This document shows positions 1-7,693 of a stretch of 42,789 nucleotides of DNA, in pieces. The notes under the pieces were generated by a model. It did not search any database. It was not told where the DNA came from and was given only the letters and a program-made list of their open reading frames with translations. How positions within the stretch are numbered: position 1 is the first letter of the stretch; the number at the start of each line of letters is the position of its first letter. The translations under genes and the position numbers were made by a program. The stretch covers positions 1 to 42,789 of the forward strand of contig JAIKWY010000136.1 in assembly GCA_024684395.1 (NCBI GenBank), written 5' to 3'. The stretch comes from Oscillospiraceae bacterium (lineage in GTDB: Bacteria; Bacillota; Clostridia; Oscillospirales; Ruminococcaceae).

Positions 1-163
1 TATCTCAAAAAATGAGAAATGTCAAGGTGTTGTTGAAAGAGCATTTTTTCCTGCATCTGTTAATGAAGCCAGCCCATTCCGACGGTTCTTCCCCCTAAAA
101 TGCGATCTGCATGTGAATTGTTCGCATAGAAAACAAAATGCCATAAAAACAGCGCAATACCGC

Positions 164-192
164 TTGCAATTCTGCCCGATCTATGGTATACT
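164..192 (+). promoter_or_regulatory. Sigma-A promoter of the GH8 gene
   Basis: The -35 TTGCAA (164-169) and -10 TATACT (187-192) are separated by 17 bp, and a TG at 184-185 gives an extended -10. It lies just upstream of the AGGAGG ribosome binding site (216-221). Positions 1-163 are AT-rich and hold no gene I can support; the only structure seen there is a small TCTCA/TGAGA dyad at 3-17. Confidence 0.7.
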
Positions 193-227
193 ATGAGCAT
201 GAAACCCATCATCTCAGGAGGTTCAAA

Positions 228-1634
228 ATGAAAAGACGTATTGCTGCGATCCTGTCAGCCGCTGCGCTGGCTGTTCCGATGCTCATCTGTCCGACTGATG
301 CACAAGCATACTCCGTGCAGCCGCTTTCGGCGGAAACGCTGCATTATTATGAGGAATGGAAGGACACCTATCTGAAGACCGACCCGTATGTCTCAGGCGA
401 GCCGCAGTACTATGTGTTCTACGGCGATGAAAGCTATGAAGAAGCGCATACGACTGTAGAAGTGACCGTCTCCGAAGCGCACGGCTACGGGATGCTCATC
501 GCTGCGCTGATGGCCGACTATGACAGCGAAGCGCAGGAGATCTTTGACGGCATGTACCGCTATTATCTGGCGCATCCAAGCCATATTGCGCCCCATCTGA
601 TGGCATGGCAGCAGAGCGACAACGGGCACGAACTCTTTGATTCCAACGGCGCCGACTCCGCAACGGACGGAGACCTCGACATCGCCTATGCCCTGCTGTT
701 GGCAGACACGATCTGGGGTAGTGACGGCGATGTAGATTACCGGAAGGCGGCGGAGCTTGTCATCCATGACATCATGGAATATGACGTCAGCCACGAGGAC
801 GATATCCTTCGGCTCGGCGACTGGGCATATGATGTGGAGGAAGGCGACAAGTACTATACGGCGACCCGTGCTTCCGACTTCATCATACTCTATTTCCCGG
901 TGTTTGCGGATGTGACCGGCGATGTGCGCTGGACGCAGCTCTATGACAACACCTACAGCATCATCAACCATTTCGTAGACAAATATCAGACCGGGCTGCT
1001 GCCGGATTTCATCGTCAAGGATGCATCCGGCGAATGGATCCCCGCACCGGCGAATTTCCTCGAAAACGAAAATGACGGCGTGTATGAATACAATTCCTGC
1101 CGTGTCCCGTGGCGCATCAGCACCGATGCGATCGTCGGCGGGAATCCGGATGCAAAGCGCTTTGCAGAGACCATCAACGCCTTTTTCAAGGAGGAGACCG
1201 GCGGCGACCCCGAGGAGATCATGGCTGGCTACACGCCGGACGGCAAGGCGGTCGCCGACTGGGATGATCTGTGCTTCACCGCTCCGCTGATGCTCTCGGC
1301 AAAGGCAGCGGGCGATACGGGATTTCACGATACAATCCGGCAGGAAGTGCTGGACATCGGGGTGGATTCCTATTTCGGGAACACGATCGCCATGCTCTGC
1401 CTGATCACGGATGACGGCGGCTGGCTGGTGCCGGAGACTGGCAGACCGTCCGGCGATGTGAACGCCGACGGCGTGTCTGACCTGACAGACGTCATTCTGC
1501 TACAGAAGTGGCTCCTCGCCGTGCCGGATACGCATCTTCCGGACTGGAAGGCAGGCGACCTCAACAAGGACGATCATCTGGATATCTTCGACCTCGGACT
1601 GATGAAAAGGGCGCTCTTTGAAAGCAGGAAATAA
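228..1634 (+). CDS. Secreted GH8 endoglucanase/xylanase with C-terminal dockerin
   Basis: This 468-residue secreted glycosyl hydrolase of family 8 probably cleaves beta-1,4 linkages in cellulose, xylan or mixed-linkage glucan. An upstream in-frame ATG at 183 exists, but AGGAGG lies 6 bp before the ATG at 228, and a signal peptide ending near AQA (residue 27) follows directly. GH8 hallmarks are SEAHGYGM (82-89), with Glu83 as the expected general acid, and the family signature ATDGDLDIAYALLLA (145-159). The pattern YNSCRVPWR (288-296) also fits the family. Residues about 409-465 form a type I dockerin with two calcium loops (GDVNADGVSDLTD and GDLNKDDHLDIFD) and the LGLMKR ending, so the enzyme should dock on a cohesin. 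Family assignment is secure; the exact substrate cannot be read from sequence. Confidence 0.93.
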   Translation: MKRRIAAILSAAALAVPMLICPTDAQAYSVQPLSAETLHYYEEWKDTYLKTDPYVSGEPQYYVFYGDESYEEAHTTVEVTVSEAHGYGMLIAALMADYDSEAQEIFDGMYRYYLAHPSHIAPHLMAWQQSDNGHELFDSNGADSATDGDLDIAYALLLADTIWGSDGDVDYRKAAELVIHDIMEYDVSHEDDILRLGDWAYDVEEGDKYYTATRASDFIILYFPVFADVTGDVRWTQLYDNTYSIINHFVDKYQTGLLPDFIVKDASGEWIPAPANFLENENDGVYEYNSCRVPWRISTDAIVGGNPDAKRFAETINAFFKEETGGDPEEIMAGYTPDGKAVADWDDLCFTAPLMLSAKAAGDTGFHDTIRQEVLDIGVDSYFGNTIAMLCLITDDGGWLVPETGRPSGDVNADGVSDLTDVILLQKWLLAVPDTHLPDWKAGDLNKDDHLDIFDLGLMKRALFESRK

Positions 1635-1647
1635 TATATGTATATTC

Positions 1648-1682
1648 AACAGCGGCTGTACCCAAATGATACAGCCGCTGTT
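1648..1682 (+). terminator. Hairpin terminator after the GH8 gene
   Basis: A perfect inverted repeat (arms 1648-1660 and 1670-1682, 9-nt loop) starts 14 bp after the stop codon. No good T-run follows, so termination may be partial; the next gene has its own strong promoter. Confidence 0.6.
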
Positions 1683-1717
1683 ATGTTGCGCCATGTCAGA
1701 AAATGCAACATTTACTC

Positions 1718-1746
1718 TTGACAAAGCCACACGAAAGATGTATAAT
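1718..1746 (+). promoter_or_regulatory. Consensus sigma-A promoter
   Basis: A perfect TTGACA (1718-1723) and a perfect TATAAT (1741-1746) are separated by 17 bp. This is the strongest-looking promoter in the window and serves the dockerin protein starting at 1804. Confidence 0.85.
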
Positions 1747-1803
1747 ATAATTACAAAAACGTTTACGCTTTTTTGCATTTTTATGCAGATTGGAGGAATT
1801 GAC

Positions 1804-4071
1804 ATGAAGACAAGATGGATCGCATTGCTCACATCCAGCCTGATGCTGGCTGCTGCGGCTGGGGTGATGCCTGCACAAGCCGCTGACAAACCCGCAGAGG
1901 ATCCGCTCTTCGGCACGCTGCCCGACTGGGTGTCGACCGATTTTGTGGAGGCGCTCGATTTCCGCAACACCTACGGCAAGACCCATGTGGAGGACAATAT
2001 CATCTGTCTTGTCAGACCGATGATCGATTTCAGGACGGATGACTACAATGTCGAAATTTCCGGTACCATGACCCAGATCAATACCCCCGCCGGCTCAATG
2101 CCGCATATCTATGCGCTCGAGATCCCCGAAAAGCCGGATCCCGAGGACGAGGAGGCAATGGCGGCATACAAGGCGTACTGCGAGAAGCTGGGCAACTATA
2201 CCTACGACTACAGCTTCTTTACATCCTATGAAGGCAGAAAGACCAAGCAAGTCTACGAGGTGTGCCTCTACCGGGTGCTGGAGGGCTATGACCTGAACAT
2301 TGCATGGACGATGAAGGATGACGGCGAGGTGAAGACGACCGAGAAGTTCAGCTTCGAGAACAAGGACGGCACGACCGTCGAAACTGATATGTATGCATGG
2401 CTCCCGGACAGCGAGCCGGAGTTCAACTACTTCCTGGATACCTACAGCAACAGAGCGGCCGTGGTGGGCAATGCCGCACAGGGCGTCTATGTGGCCTATG
2501 CGGCTTCGGTGAATGCCAGCACGGGCGCTTCCCTGAAAATGGAGCAGTCCGGCGAAGGCAAGCTCAAGGAAGCGTTCACCTCCAGCTGCAACCGTGTTGA
2601 GCTGATCCCCCTGGATGGCGGCGGCAACAACTACATGATCCTCTATGCGCCGACTGCGGACGGCATGGTCGATGTCACCTGGACGCTCGGCAGAGAATGG
2701 AGCGACGAGGATCCGTTTGAGTTGGTGGAGCGCAGATATGAGATCTCCGACAACTGCACGCTGATCACGCCGATCAACAGGATCGACGGTCCCCAGACCA
2801 TCATCACGCTGCGTGATGCGGATACGGGCAATGTGATCGACCTCATGAACGTCTGCTATATCCAGGAGGAAGTGCACGGTCAGCCCTACGCCAGCAACCT
2901 GTACTATATGCAGACAAATCCCTGCTCGTTCAAGAAGGAGGATGTGGGTGTCTTTGATCCGACGCTCAGCTACTATGTCCAGCTCGGCTCGGATGCCGGC
3001 TGGTATGTCGATCCGAAGTTCGAGATCACTTCACAGAAGGACGACATCACGGAGGTCACCGGTACCCTGAAATGGGCGCCGAGCGGCGATGCGGACGGCA
3101 ACCGTACCTTCGGTCTGACGGACATCATCCTGCTGCAAAAGTATCTGCTCGGTCTCCAGAAGGCAGACATTGCTGACCTCGATGCCGTGGATTTCTTCCG
3201 TGACAATGTCATTGATGTATTTGACCTCGGCATGATGAAGCGTTCGCTGTTCAACAAGAAGAAGGCAGGCTATGTAGAGCCGAATGTGCCCTCCAGGTAC
3301 GGCGTTCCGATGTATGTGATCGCAGACGGTCTGGAGCTCCATGCAGGTCCCGATGATGCGACTGACGTCCTCGGTGTCATCCCGGAGTATGCGTCACTCA
3401 CCGAGCTTGGCTATATGAAGGACAATGACATCTGGGTCTACACGCAGTATCGTGGGACTTACGGCTGGATCCGCATTATGGACGATGAGGGAAAAACGGT
3501 GGTAGATTTCGAGATGGCTGCGGATAAGCCCGTCATCTATCTGTACCCCGAAGAGGAGACAGATGTGCATGTGGAGCTTGACCTGACCGGCATGGATCTC
3601 TCCACGACCTACCCGAGATACAACAACGGCTGGGATGTCACGGCATATCCGGACGGCTCCCTCCTGAACAAGGCGGACGGCACCCACCACAGATACCTCT
3701 TCTGGGATGCCGTGAACTGCCGCACGAGATACGACCTCTCCAAGGGCTTCTGCGTGGCAGGTGCCGACACGGAAGGCTTCCTCAAGGAGAAGCTCACCTA
3801 CATGGGTCTGACCGAGGACGAAATGAACGAGTTCATCGTCTACTGGCTCCCGAAGATGGAGCACAACGCCTTCAACCTCATCACCTTCCAGGGCGATGCC
3901 TACACAGATGCCGCAAAGCTCACCATCACGCCCGAGCCCGACAGTCTCTGCCGCATCTTCATGGTCTATGTACCGCTTGAAGAAGCTGTGGAGATCGAGC
4001 CGCAGGAGCTCCCGACCTTTGAACGCACGGGCTTTGCCGTTGTGGAATGGGGCGGCTCTGAACTCGGATGA
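1804..4071 (+). CDS. Secreted protein: unknown N-domain, internal dockerin, SH3-like segment, KPVIYLYPE module
   Basis: A 755-residue secreted protein. GGAGG at 1792-1796 selects the ATG at 1804 over upstream in-frame ORF extension, and a signal peptide ends near AQA (about residue 26). Residues about 30-425 match no family I recognise. A type I dockerin lies in the middle (about 428-485; GDADGNRTFGLTD and FRDNVIDVFDLGMMKR) rather than at the C-terminus. It is followed by an SH3-like segment (about 500-570, pattern ELHAGP...YGWIRI) and a C-terminal domain starting KPVIYLYPEEETDVHVELDL (575-594). The last two parts are closely repeated in the protein at 12983-14464. The dockerin implies cellulosome attachment; no catalytic residues can be assigned. 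The second dockerin loop is degenerate (FRDN replaces the usual DxNxD start). Confidence 0.88.
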   Translation: MKTRWIALLTSSLMLAAAAGVMPAQAADKPAEDPLFGTLPDWVSTDFVEALDFRNTYGKTHVEDNIICLVRPMIDFRTDDYNVEISGTMTQINTPAGSMPHIYALEIPEKPDPEDEEAMAAYKAYCEKLGNYTYDYSFFTSYEGRKTKQVYEVCLYRVLEGYDLNIAWTMKDDGEVKTTEKFSFENKDGTTVETDMYAWLPDSEPEFNYFLDTYSNRAAVVGNAAQGVYVAYAASVNASTGASLKMEQSGEGKLKEAFTSSCNRVELIPLDGGGNNYMILYAPTADGMVDVTWTLGREWSDEDPFELVERRYEISDNCTLITPINRIDGPQTIITLRDADTGNVIDLMNVCYIQEEVHGQPYASNLYYMQTNPCSFKKEDVGVFDPTLSYYVQLGSDAGWYVDPKFEITSQKDDITEVTGTLKWAPSGDADGNRTFGLTDIILLQKYLLGLQKADIADLDAVDFFRDNVIDVFDLGMMKRSLFNKKKAGYVEPNVPSRYGVPMYVIADGLELHAGPDDATDVLGVIPEYASLTELGYMKDNDIWVYTQYRGTYGWIRIMDDEGKTVVDFEMAADKPVIYLYPEEETDVHVELDLTGMDLSTTYPRYNNGWDVTAYPDGSLLNKADGTHHRYLFWDAVNCRTRYDLSKGFCVAGADTEGFLKEKLTYMGLTEDEMNEFIVYWLPKMEHNAFNLITFQGDAYTDAAKLTITPEPDSLCRIFMVYVPLEEAVEIEPQELPTFERTGFAVVEWGGSELG

Positions 4072-4087
4072 TGCGATCTTTACACAA

Positions 4088-4125
4088 CAAAACCTTCAGC
4101 TGCATAAACGCAGCTGAAGGTTTTT
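4088..4125. terminator. Bidirectional terminator between convergent genes
   Basis: Arms AAAACCTTCAGCTGC (4089-4103) and GCAGCTGAAGGTTTTT (4110-4125) flank a 6-nt loop. An A-run on the left and T-run on the right suit termination of both the + dockerin gene and the - CstA gene. Confidence 0.85.
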
Positions 4126-4142
4126 CTTTGCTATGAGAAGCA

Positions 4143-5597
4143 TCACGATAGTTCTGACGCCTCTGCTTTTTTGCCGCACCGCAAGACGAGCGCTGCATAG
4201 CCGACAGCAAGCACTGCTGCGATGATGTAGGCGGCGAGCCACGGAAGGCGGAACCCGATCTTTGCACTCAGGATATAGCTCGAAACAACGTACATGTAGA
4301 ACGAGCCCGGCAGGAGCGCCATGATGTAGGGCATCTTGTTCCTGCACATGTAGACGGTGATCATCGCAAAGGCAAACACGGCGATCACCTCGTTGCCCCA
4401 TGAGAAATACCGCCAGAGGATGTTGAAGCCGCTCGCATTGGATTTTGCAAAGAGCAAAATGGCAGCGACCGTTCCGAAGATAGGCAGTGCCAGCAGCAGG
4501 CTGTTCCGTTTCTTGCTTGTGTCGATGTGCAGTGCATCGGCGATCATGATGCGCAGAGAGCGCAGCGCCGTATCTCCCGAGGTGATCGGCAGAACGATGA
4601 CGCCGATCACGGCGATGGTGCCGCCCACCGTGCCGAGCATATCCTTGGCAACGATGCCGACAACGGATGTGGCGGAATCATGCAGCATATCATTCGTGGC
4701 AAGCCCCATCTTGACAGCGCCCATCGCTGCGGCAGCCCAGACCATCGCAATGAAGCCTTCGAGCGCCATCATGTTGTAGAACGTCATCCTGCCCTCGTGC
4801 TCATTCGCCATCGTGCGGGAGATGAGCGTTGCCTGCGTGGAATGGAAGCCCGATACGATGCCGCAGGCGACTGTCACGAAGAAGATCGGGATGAAGCGCT
4901 CGCCGTAAGGATTAACAAAGCTCACGCCGGTCTCCCAGATCTCACTCAGCTCATAGCCCTTGACGAACATGCCGGCAAAGATGCCCAAGGCAGAGAGCAG
5001 CAGCACGCCGCCGAAAACAGGATAGATGCGCCCGATGATCTTGTCGATCGGCAGCAGCGTCGCTATGATATAGTACAGGAAGATGACGCCGTAAACGATC
5101 CATGTCGCCGGTTCATGCAGCGTGCCTTCGCCGTGCAGCAGCTGCGTGACGAACAGATCGCCCGGTGTGAAGACGAACACCGTACTGAGCAGCAGGAGAA
5201 GCAGACAGACAAAGAAGTGATAGATGGTGTAGGCATATTTGCCGAGGAAACGCTGGATGAGACCGGGCATCTGTTCGCCGTCGCTGCGGACGGAGATCAT
5301 GCCGACCATGTAGTCATGAAAGGCACCGCCCAGCACGCAGCCGATCGGGATCGTGATAAAGGCGATCGGTCCGAAGAGGATGCCCTGAATCGGACCGAGG
5401 ATCGGTCCTGTGCCGGCGATGTTCAGCAGCTCGATCAGGCTGTTTTTCCAGCTTTTCATCGGCACATAATCCACGCCGTCATATTTTTCCTCAGCAGGCG
5501 TTTTCCGGTCGGAGGGTTTCATCACTTTTTCGCAGAACCTGCCGTAAAGTGACGCTCCGACGACCAAGATCACCAGTCCGATCAAAAACGTGATCAT
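4143..5597 (-). CDS. CstA-family carbon starvation / peptide or pyruvate carrier
   Basis: A 484-residue polytopic membrane protein of the CstA family, whose characterised members import peptides or pyruvate when carbon is scarce. Family signatures are NIAGTGPILGPIQG (59-72) and GGAFHDYMVGMISVRSDG (90-107), with many hydrophobic segments to the C-terminus. At 484 residues it belongs to the short clostridial-type CstA proteins, being much shorter than the roughly 700-residue E. coli protein. Its start overlaps the stop of the acetolactate decarboxylase gene by 4 bp (ATGA), so translation is probably coupled. That context suggests a carrier for pyruvate or a related metabolite, but the substrate is inferred. 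I leave the symbol blank because this subfamily's substrate is unsettled. Confidence 0.88.
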   Translation of the reverse strand: MITFLIGLVILVVGASLYGRFCEKVMKPSDRKTPAEEKYDGVDYVPMKSWKNSLIELLNIAGTGPILGPIQGILFGPIAFITIPIGCVLGGAFHDYMVGMISVRSDGEQMPGLIQRFLGKYAYTIYHFFVCLLLLLLSTVFVFTPGDLFVTQLLHGEGTLHEPATWIVYGVIFLYYIIATLLPIDKIIGRIYPVFGGVLLLSALGIFAGMFVKGYELSEIWETGVSFVNPYGERFIPIFFVTVACGIVSGFHSTQATLISRTMANEHEGRMTFYNMMALEGFIAMVWAAAAMGAVKMGLATNDMLHDSATSVVGIVAKDMLGTVGGTIAVIGVIVLPITSGDTALRSLRIMIADALHIDTSKKRNSLLLALPIFGTVAAILLFAKSNASGFNILWRYFSWGNEVIAVFAFAMITVYMCRNKMPYIMALLPGSFYMYVVSSYILSAKIGFRLPWLAAYIIAAVLAVGYAALVLRCGKKAEASELS

Positions 5598-6325
5598 CCT
5601 TTATCCCCCTTTTCAACATCTGCGATCTCCGACTGCATGGCATCCTTCAAAGAATAGGTATCGAACGACGGTTCATGCGGGAGCTGGATCTCGATACAGG
5701 TCTGCCGGCTGAACATAGCTGTACCGCTTTCCATCGTCAGATCATACACATGACCGCCGTGCTTCCTGTCTGCCGAAATGAAATGCAGATGCCAGCCGTC
5801 CACGTTGATGCCGTCCATATAATCAGGATAGTAGATGCCCACCAGAGAGCCGGGGATATTCCGGAACGTAAAGCTCTTTTGCAGATGCCCCATCATATCC
5901 TTCAGCGTGACGTGATGCGACCGCTGAGAGCCTACCGAACGTGCGGAGACCGCCGCAAAAACGCCGTCGATCCGCACGATGTGCATACTGTTGAGGCTGA
6001 AATCCTCATCAATGCGCATCGTCAGCTGCTCCTTCAGATCCTGGATATTCCCGATCTCCCCGAACGGTACCGTCTTGTCAGGATGCAGATACCCGACAGA
6101 CGCAAACGGAACGCCGGTGCTTTCCTGCTCTTCGATGACACTGCCGTCCGGGAGTGCCCTGTAGCAATGCCCGTCAATGACGATCATTTCACCGCCGAGG
6201 TCTTCAAACGTGCCGAGCCCGGTATTGCCGTGTGCCAACAGTTCGCCCACGCTGATCACCGATCTGGTGTAGCCGAGCGACAGAGCCTGTACGGTCGAGA
6301 CCTGAAAGATCTTTGTATTTTCCAT
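5594..6325 (-). CDS. budA: Alpha-acetolactate decarboxylase
   Basis: This cytoplasmic enzyme converts 2-acetolactate to acetoin plus CO2, diverting pyruvate-derived acetolactate from branched-chain amino acid synthesis to acetoin. The 243-residue length fits the family. Zinc ligands are visible as HLH (His179, His181) and His192 in the stretch WHLHFISADRKHGGHV. The AHGNTGLGTFEDLGGEM segment is also typical. An in-frame ATG at 6334 lies directly on the ribosome binding site, whereas AGGAAAGGA is 9 bp before the ATG at 6325, so I chose 6325. It overlaps the CstA-type gene by 4 bp and lies 65 bp after the ABM-fold gene. The family is also called alsD. No acetolactate synthase is present in the window. 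Confidence 0.92.
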   Translation of the reverse strand: MENTKIFQVSTVQALSLGYTRSVISVGELLAHGNTGLGTFEDLGGEMIVIDGHCYRALPDGSVIEEQESTGVPFASVGYLHPDKTVPFGEIGNIQDLKEQLTMRIDEDFSLNSMHIVRIDGVFAAVSARSVGSQRSHHVTLKDMMGHLQKSFTFRNIPGSLVGIYYPDYMDGINVDGWHLHFISADRKHGGHVYDLTMESGTAMFSRQTCIEIQLPHEPSFDTYSLKDAMQSEIADVEKGDKG

Positions 6326-6390
6326 GACATCCATTCCTTTCCTAATTCTGTTTCCTGCACAGCCAGCTTCACTGGCGTGTCACGACAGAC

Positions 6391-6693
6391 TCAGCCGGTG
6401 AGCTCCGTGATGTCAAACCGCCTGAACACTGTCTCCGTCACATACTCCTTCTTCAACTCGCCCAGCGCCTTGTAATGGGGCGTTTCCATATGCTTCTGCA
6501 CATCCTCCGGCGAGCGCCAGATCTCGAGGAGCACGAGCTCATTGTCATTCTCCGGGCAGAAAAAGTAGTCATACTTCTCATTCCCCTCCTCAGCCCGTGC
6601 CGCATCTGCGATCCCCTGCTGCAAGATCGCCTGGTAAAATGCGCTGCGTTTTCCATCCTTCACATGATAATGCACTTCTACGAATCGTTTCAT
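6391..6693 (-). CDS. Antibiotic biosynthesis monooxygenase (ABM)-fold protein
   Basis: A 100-residue protein of the ABM dimeric alpha/beta-barrel fold (YgiN / quinol monooxygenase-like). Visible hallmarks are the first strand KRFVEVHYHVKDGK and the LVLLEIWRSPEDVQKHMETPHYKAL pattern, split here as LVLLEIWRSPEDVQ then a conserved HMETPHY helix. The start at 6693 has GGAGGAG at good spacing; a longer in-frame extension would run into the upstream SDR gene and lacks family similarity. It overlaps the SDR gene by 4 bp (ATGA), so the two are probably coupled. The substrate is unknown; members act on quinols, polyketides or haem, and some have no known reaction. Confidence 0.85.
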   Translation of the reverse strand: MKRFVEVHYHVKDGKRSAFYQAILQQGIADAARAEEGNEKYDYFFCPENDNELVLLEIWRSPEDVQKHMETPHYKALGELKKEYVTETVFRRFDITELTG

Positions 6694-7430
6694 GCCTGAT
6701 CTCCTCCCTGTTCTGTCTGCGGAATGTCCAGACGCCAGCCGTGATCGCCGTGATAGATCATCTGCCGTGTCATACCGCCGTCGATGCAGATATTTTCGCC
6801 TGTGATGAAGCCTGCCTTGTCCGAGCACAGGAACAGCACCATGTTCGCAATATCGAGCGGTTCGCCCACTCGTCCACATGGCTGCTGGACCGCATCAGCG
6901 CCCGCATAGACCTGCCCTGTTGTGTCGATCCATCCCGGAGAGATGGAGTTGACCCGGATCCTGCCGCCCAGACTGACCGCAAGCGCATGTGTCAGCGCAG
7001 CGATGCCGCCTTTGGCAGCTGTATAGCTCTCGGTCTGCGGCTGGCTCATCCTGTCCCGTGACGAGGAGATGTTGATGATCGAGCCGCCCTCCCTGAAATG
7101 GGGCAGAAACAGCTTTGTCAGATAGAACGGCGCTGTCACGCCCACCGCCATAGCGTACTGGAACTCCTCATAGCTGCACTCGCTGATGCCTTTCATCAGA
7201 GGGAGCGCATTGTTGATGAGGATGTCGATATGCCCATGCTCCCGGATGACGCTCTCAGCAAAGCGCTCCAGCACGGCTTTGTCCGAGATATCGCCGACAA
7301 AATGCGGTCCCTCCGCCTTGTCGATCACACAGACCGCCGCTCCGTTCCTGCGAAATTCATCGGCGATGCATTTTCCGATGCCGTTTGCGCCGCCGGTGAT
7401 GACGGCTACCTTGTTTTCAAATCCAGCCAT
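6690..7430 (-). CDS. SDR-family NAD(P)-dependent oxidoreductase
   Basis: A 246-residue classical short-chain dehydrogenase/reductase, cytoplasmic, reducing or oxidising a carbonyl/alcohol with NAD(P). The nucleotide-binding TGGANGIG is at 12-19, NNA at 73-75, the active-site serine cluster SSS at 122-124 and YTAAK at 136-140 (Tyr136, Lys140). The SPGWIDT and ICIDGG segments complete the family pattern. The ATG at 7430 has a modest AGG-type site 9-10 bp upstream. It is the first gene of the likely operon with the ABM-fold protein, acetolactate decarboxylase and CstA. Acetoin or diacetyl reduction would fit the context but is only inference; the annotation 3-oxoacyl-ACP reductase-like is equally compatible. 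Confidence 0.92.
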   Translation of the reverse strand: MAGFENKVAVITGGANGIGKCIADEFRRNGAAVCVIDKAEGPHFVGDISDKAVLERFAESVIREHGHIDILINNALPLMKGISECSYEEFQYAMAVGVTAPFYLTKLFLPHFREGGSIINISSSRDRMSQPQTESYTAAKGGIAALTHALAVSLGGRIRVNSISPGWIDTTGQVYAGADAVQQPCGRVGEPLDIANMVLFLCSDKAGFITGENICIDGGMTRQMIYHGDHGWRLDIPQTEQGGDQA

Positions 7431-7459
7431 AGATGTACCTCATATCGGATATCGAAACA

Positions 7460-7498
7460 CATACCCTGTGAAAACACCGGGTGCTCTCACAGGGTATG
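7460..7498. repeat. Perfect 12-bp inverted repeat upstream of the SDR operon
   Basis: Arms CATACCCTGTGA (7460-7471) and TCACAGGGTATG (7487-7498) enclose a second small dyad, CACC-G-GGTG (7475-7483). It lies 30 bp upstream of the SDR start. It could be an operator, an RNA leader hairpin, or part of the repeat cluster that follows. Confidence 0.6.
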
Positions 7499-7542
7499 AA
7501 CTGCTCATACTGTTCCTCAAAACTATAATAGATAAAGCAGTC

Positions 7543-7621
7543 AGGGGGACGCAGTCCCCTTAAGATTCCCTTCCTTCCCCGCTTATGGGGAAGGTGCCGC
7601 CGAACGGCTGCGGAAGGGGTC
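7543..7621. repeat. REP/MITE-like structured intergenic repeat
   Basis: Nested dyads are packed together: AGGGG/CCCCT around 7543-7560, CCTTCCCC/GGGGAAGG (7573-7594, 6-nt loop), and a GC-rich CCGC...GCGG hairpin (7598-7614). All but the first are enclosed by CCCTTCC (7568-7574) and GGAAGGG (7612-7618). This three-way-junction shape resembles the short palindromic repeats scattered in clostridial gut genomes; only one copy is in the window, so repetition is inferred. Confidence 0.5.
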
Positions 7622-7693
7622 AAGCTTTATTTGTCTATCGGAGAAAAGGGGAGTCGTATCAGATACAGTTTTCACACTGAAACAGCTGCGCTG

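Noticed and set aside
393-1328. Long - strand ORF opposite the GH8 gene
   Set aside because: Antisense to a clear glycosidase and without any recognisable domain or ribosome site.
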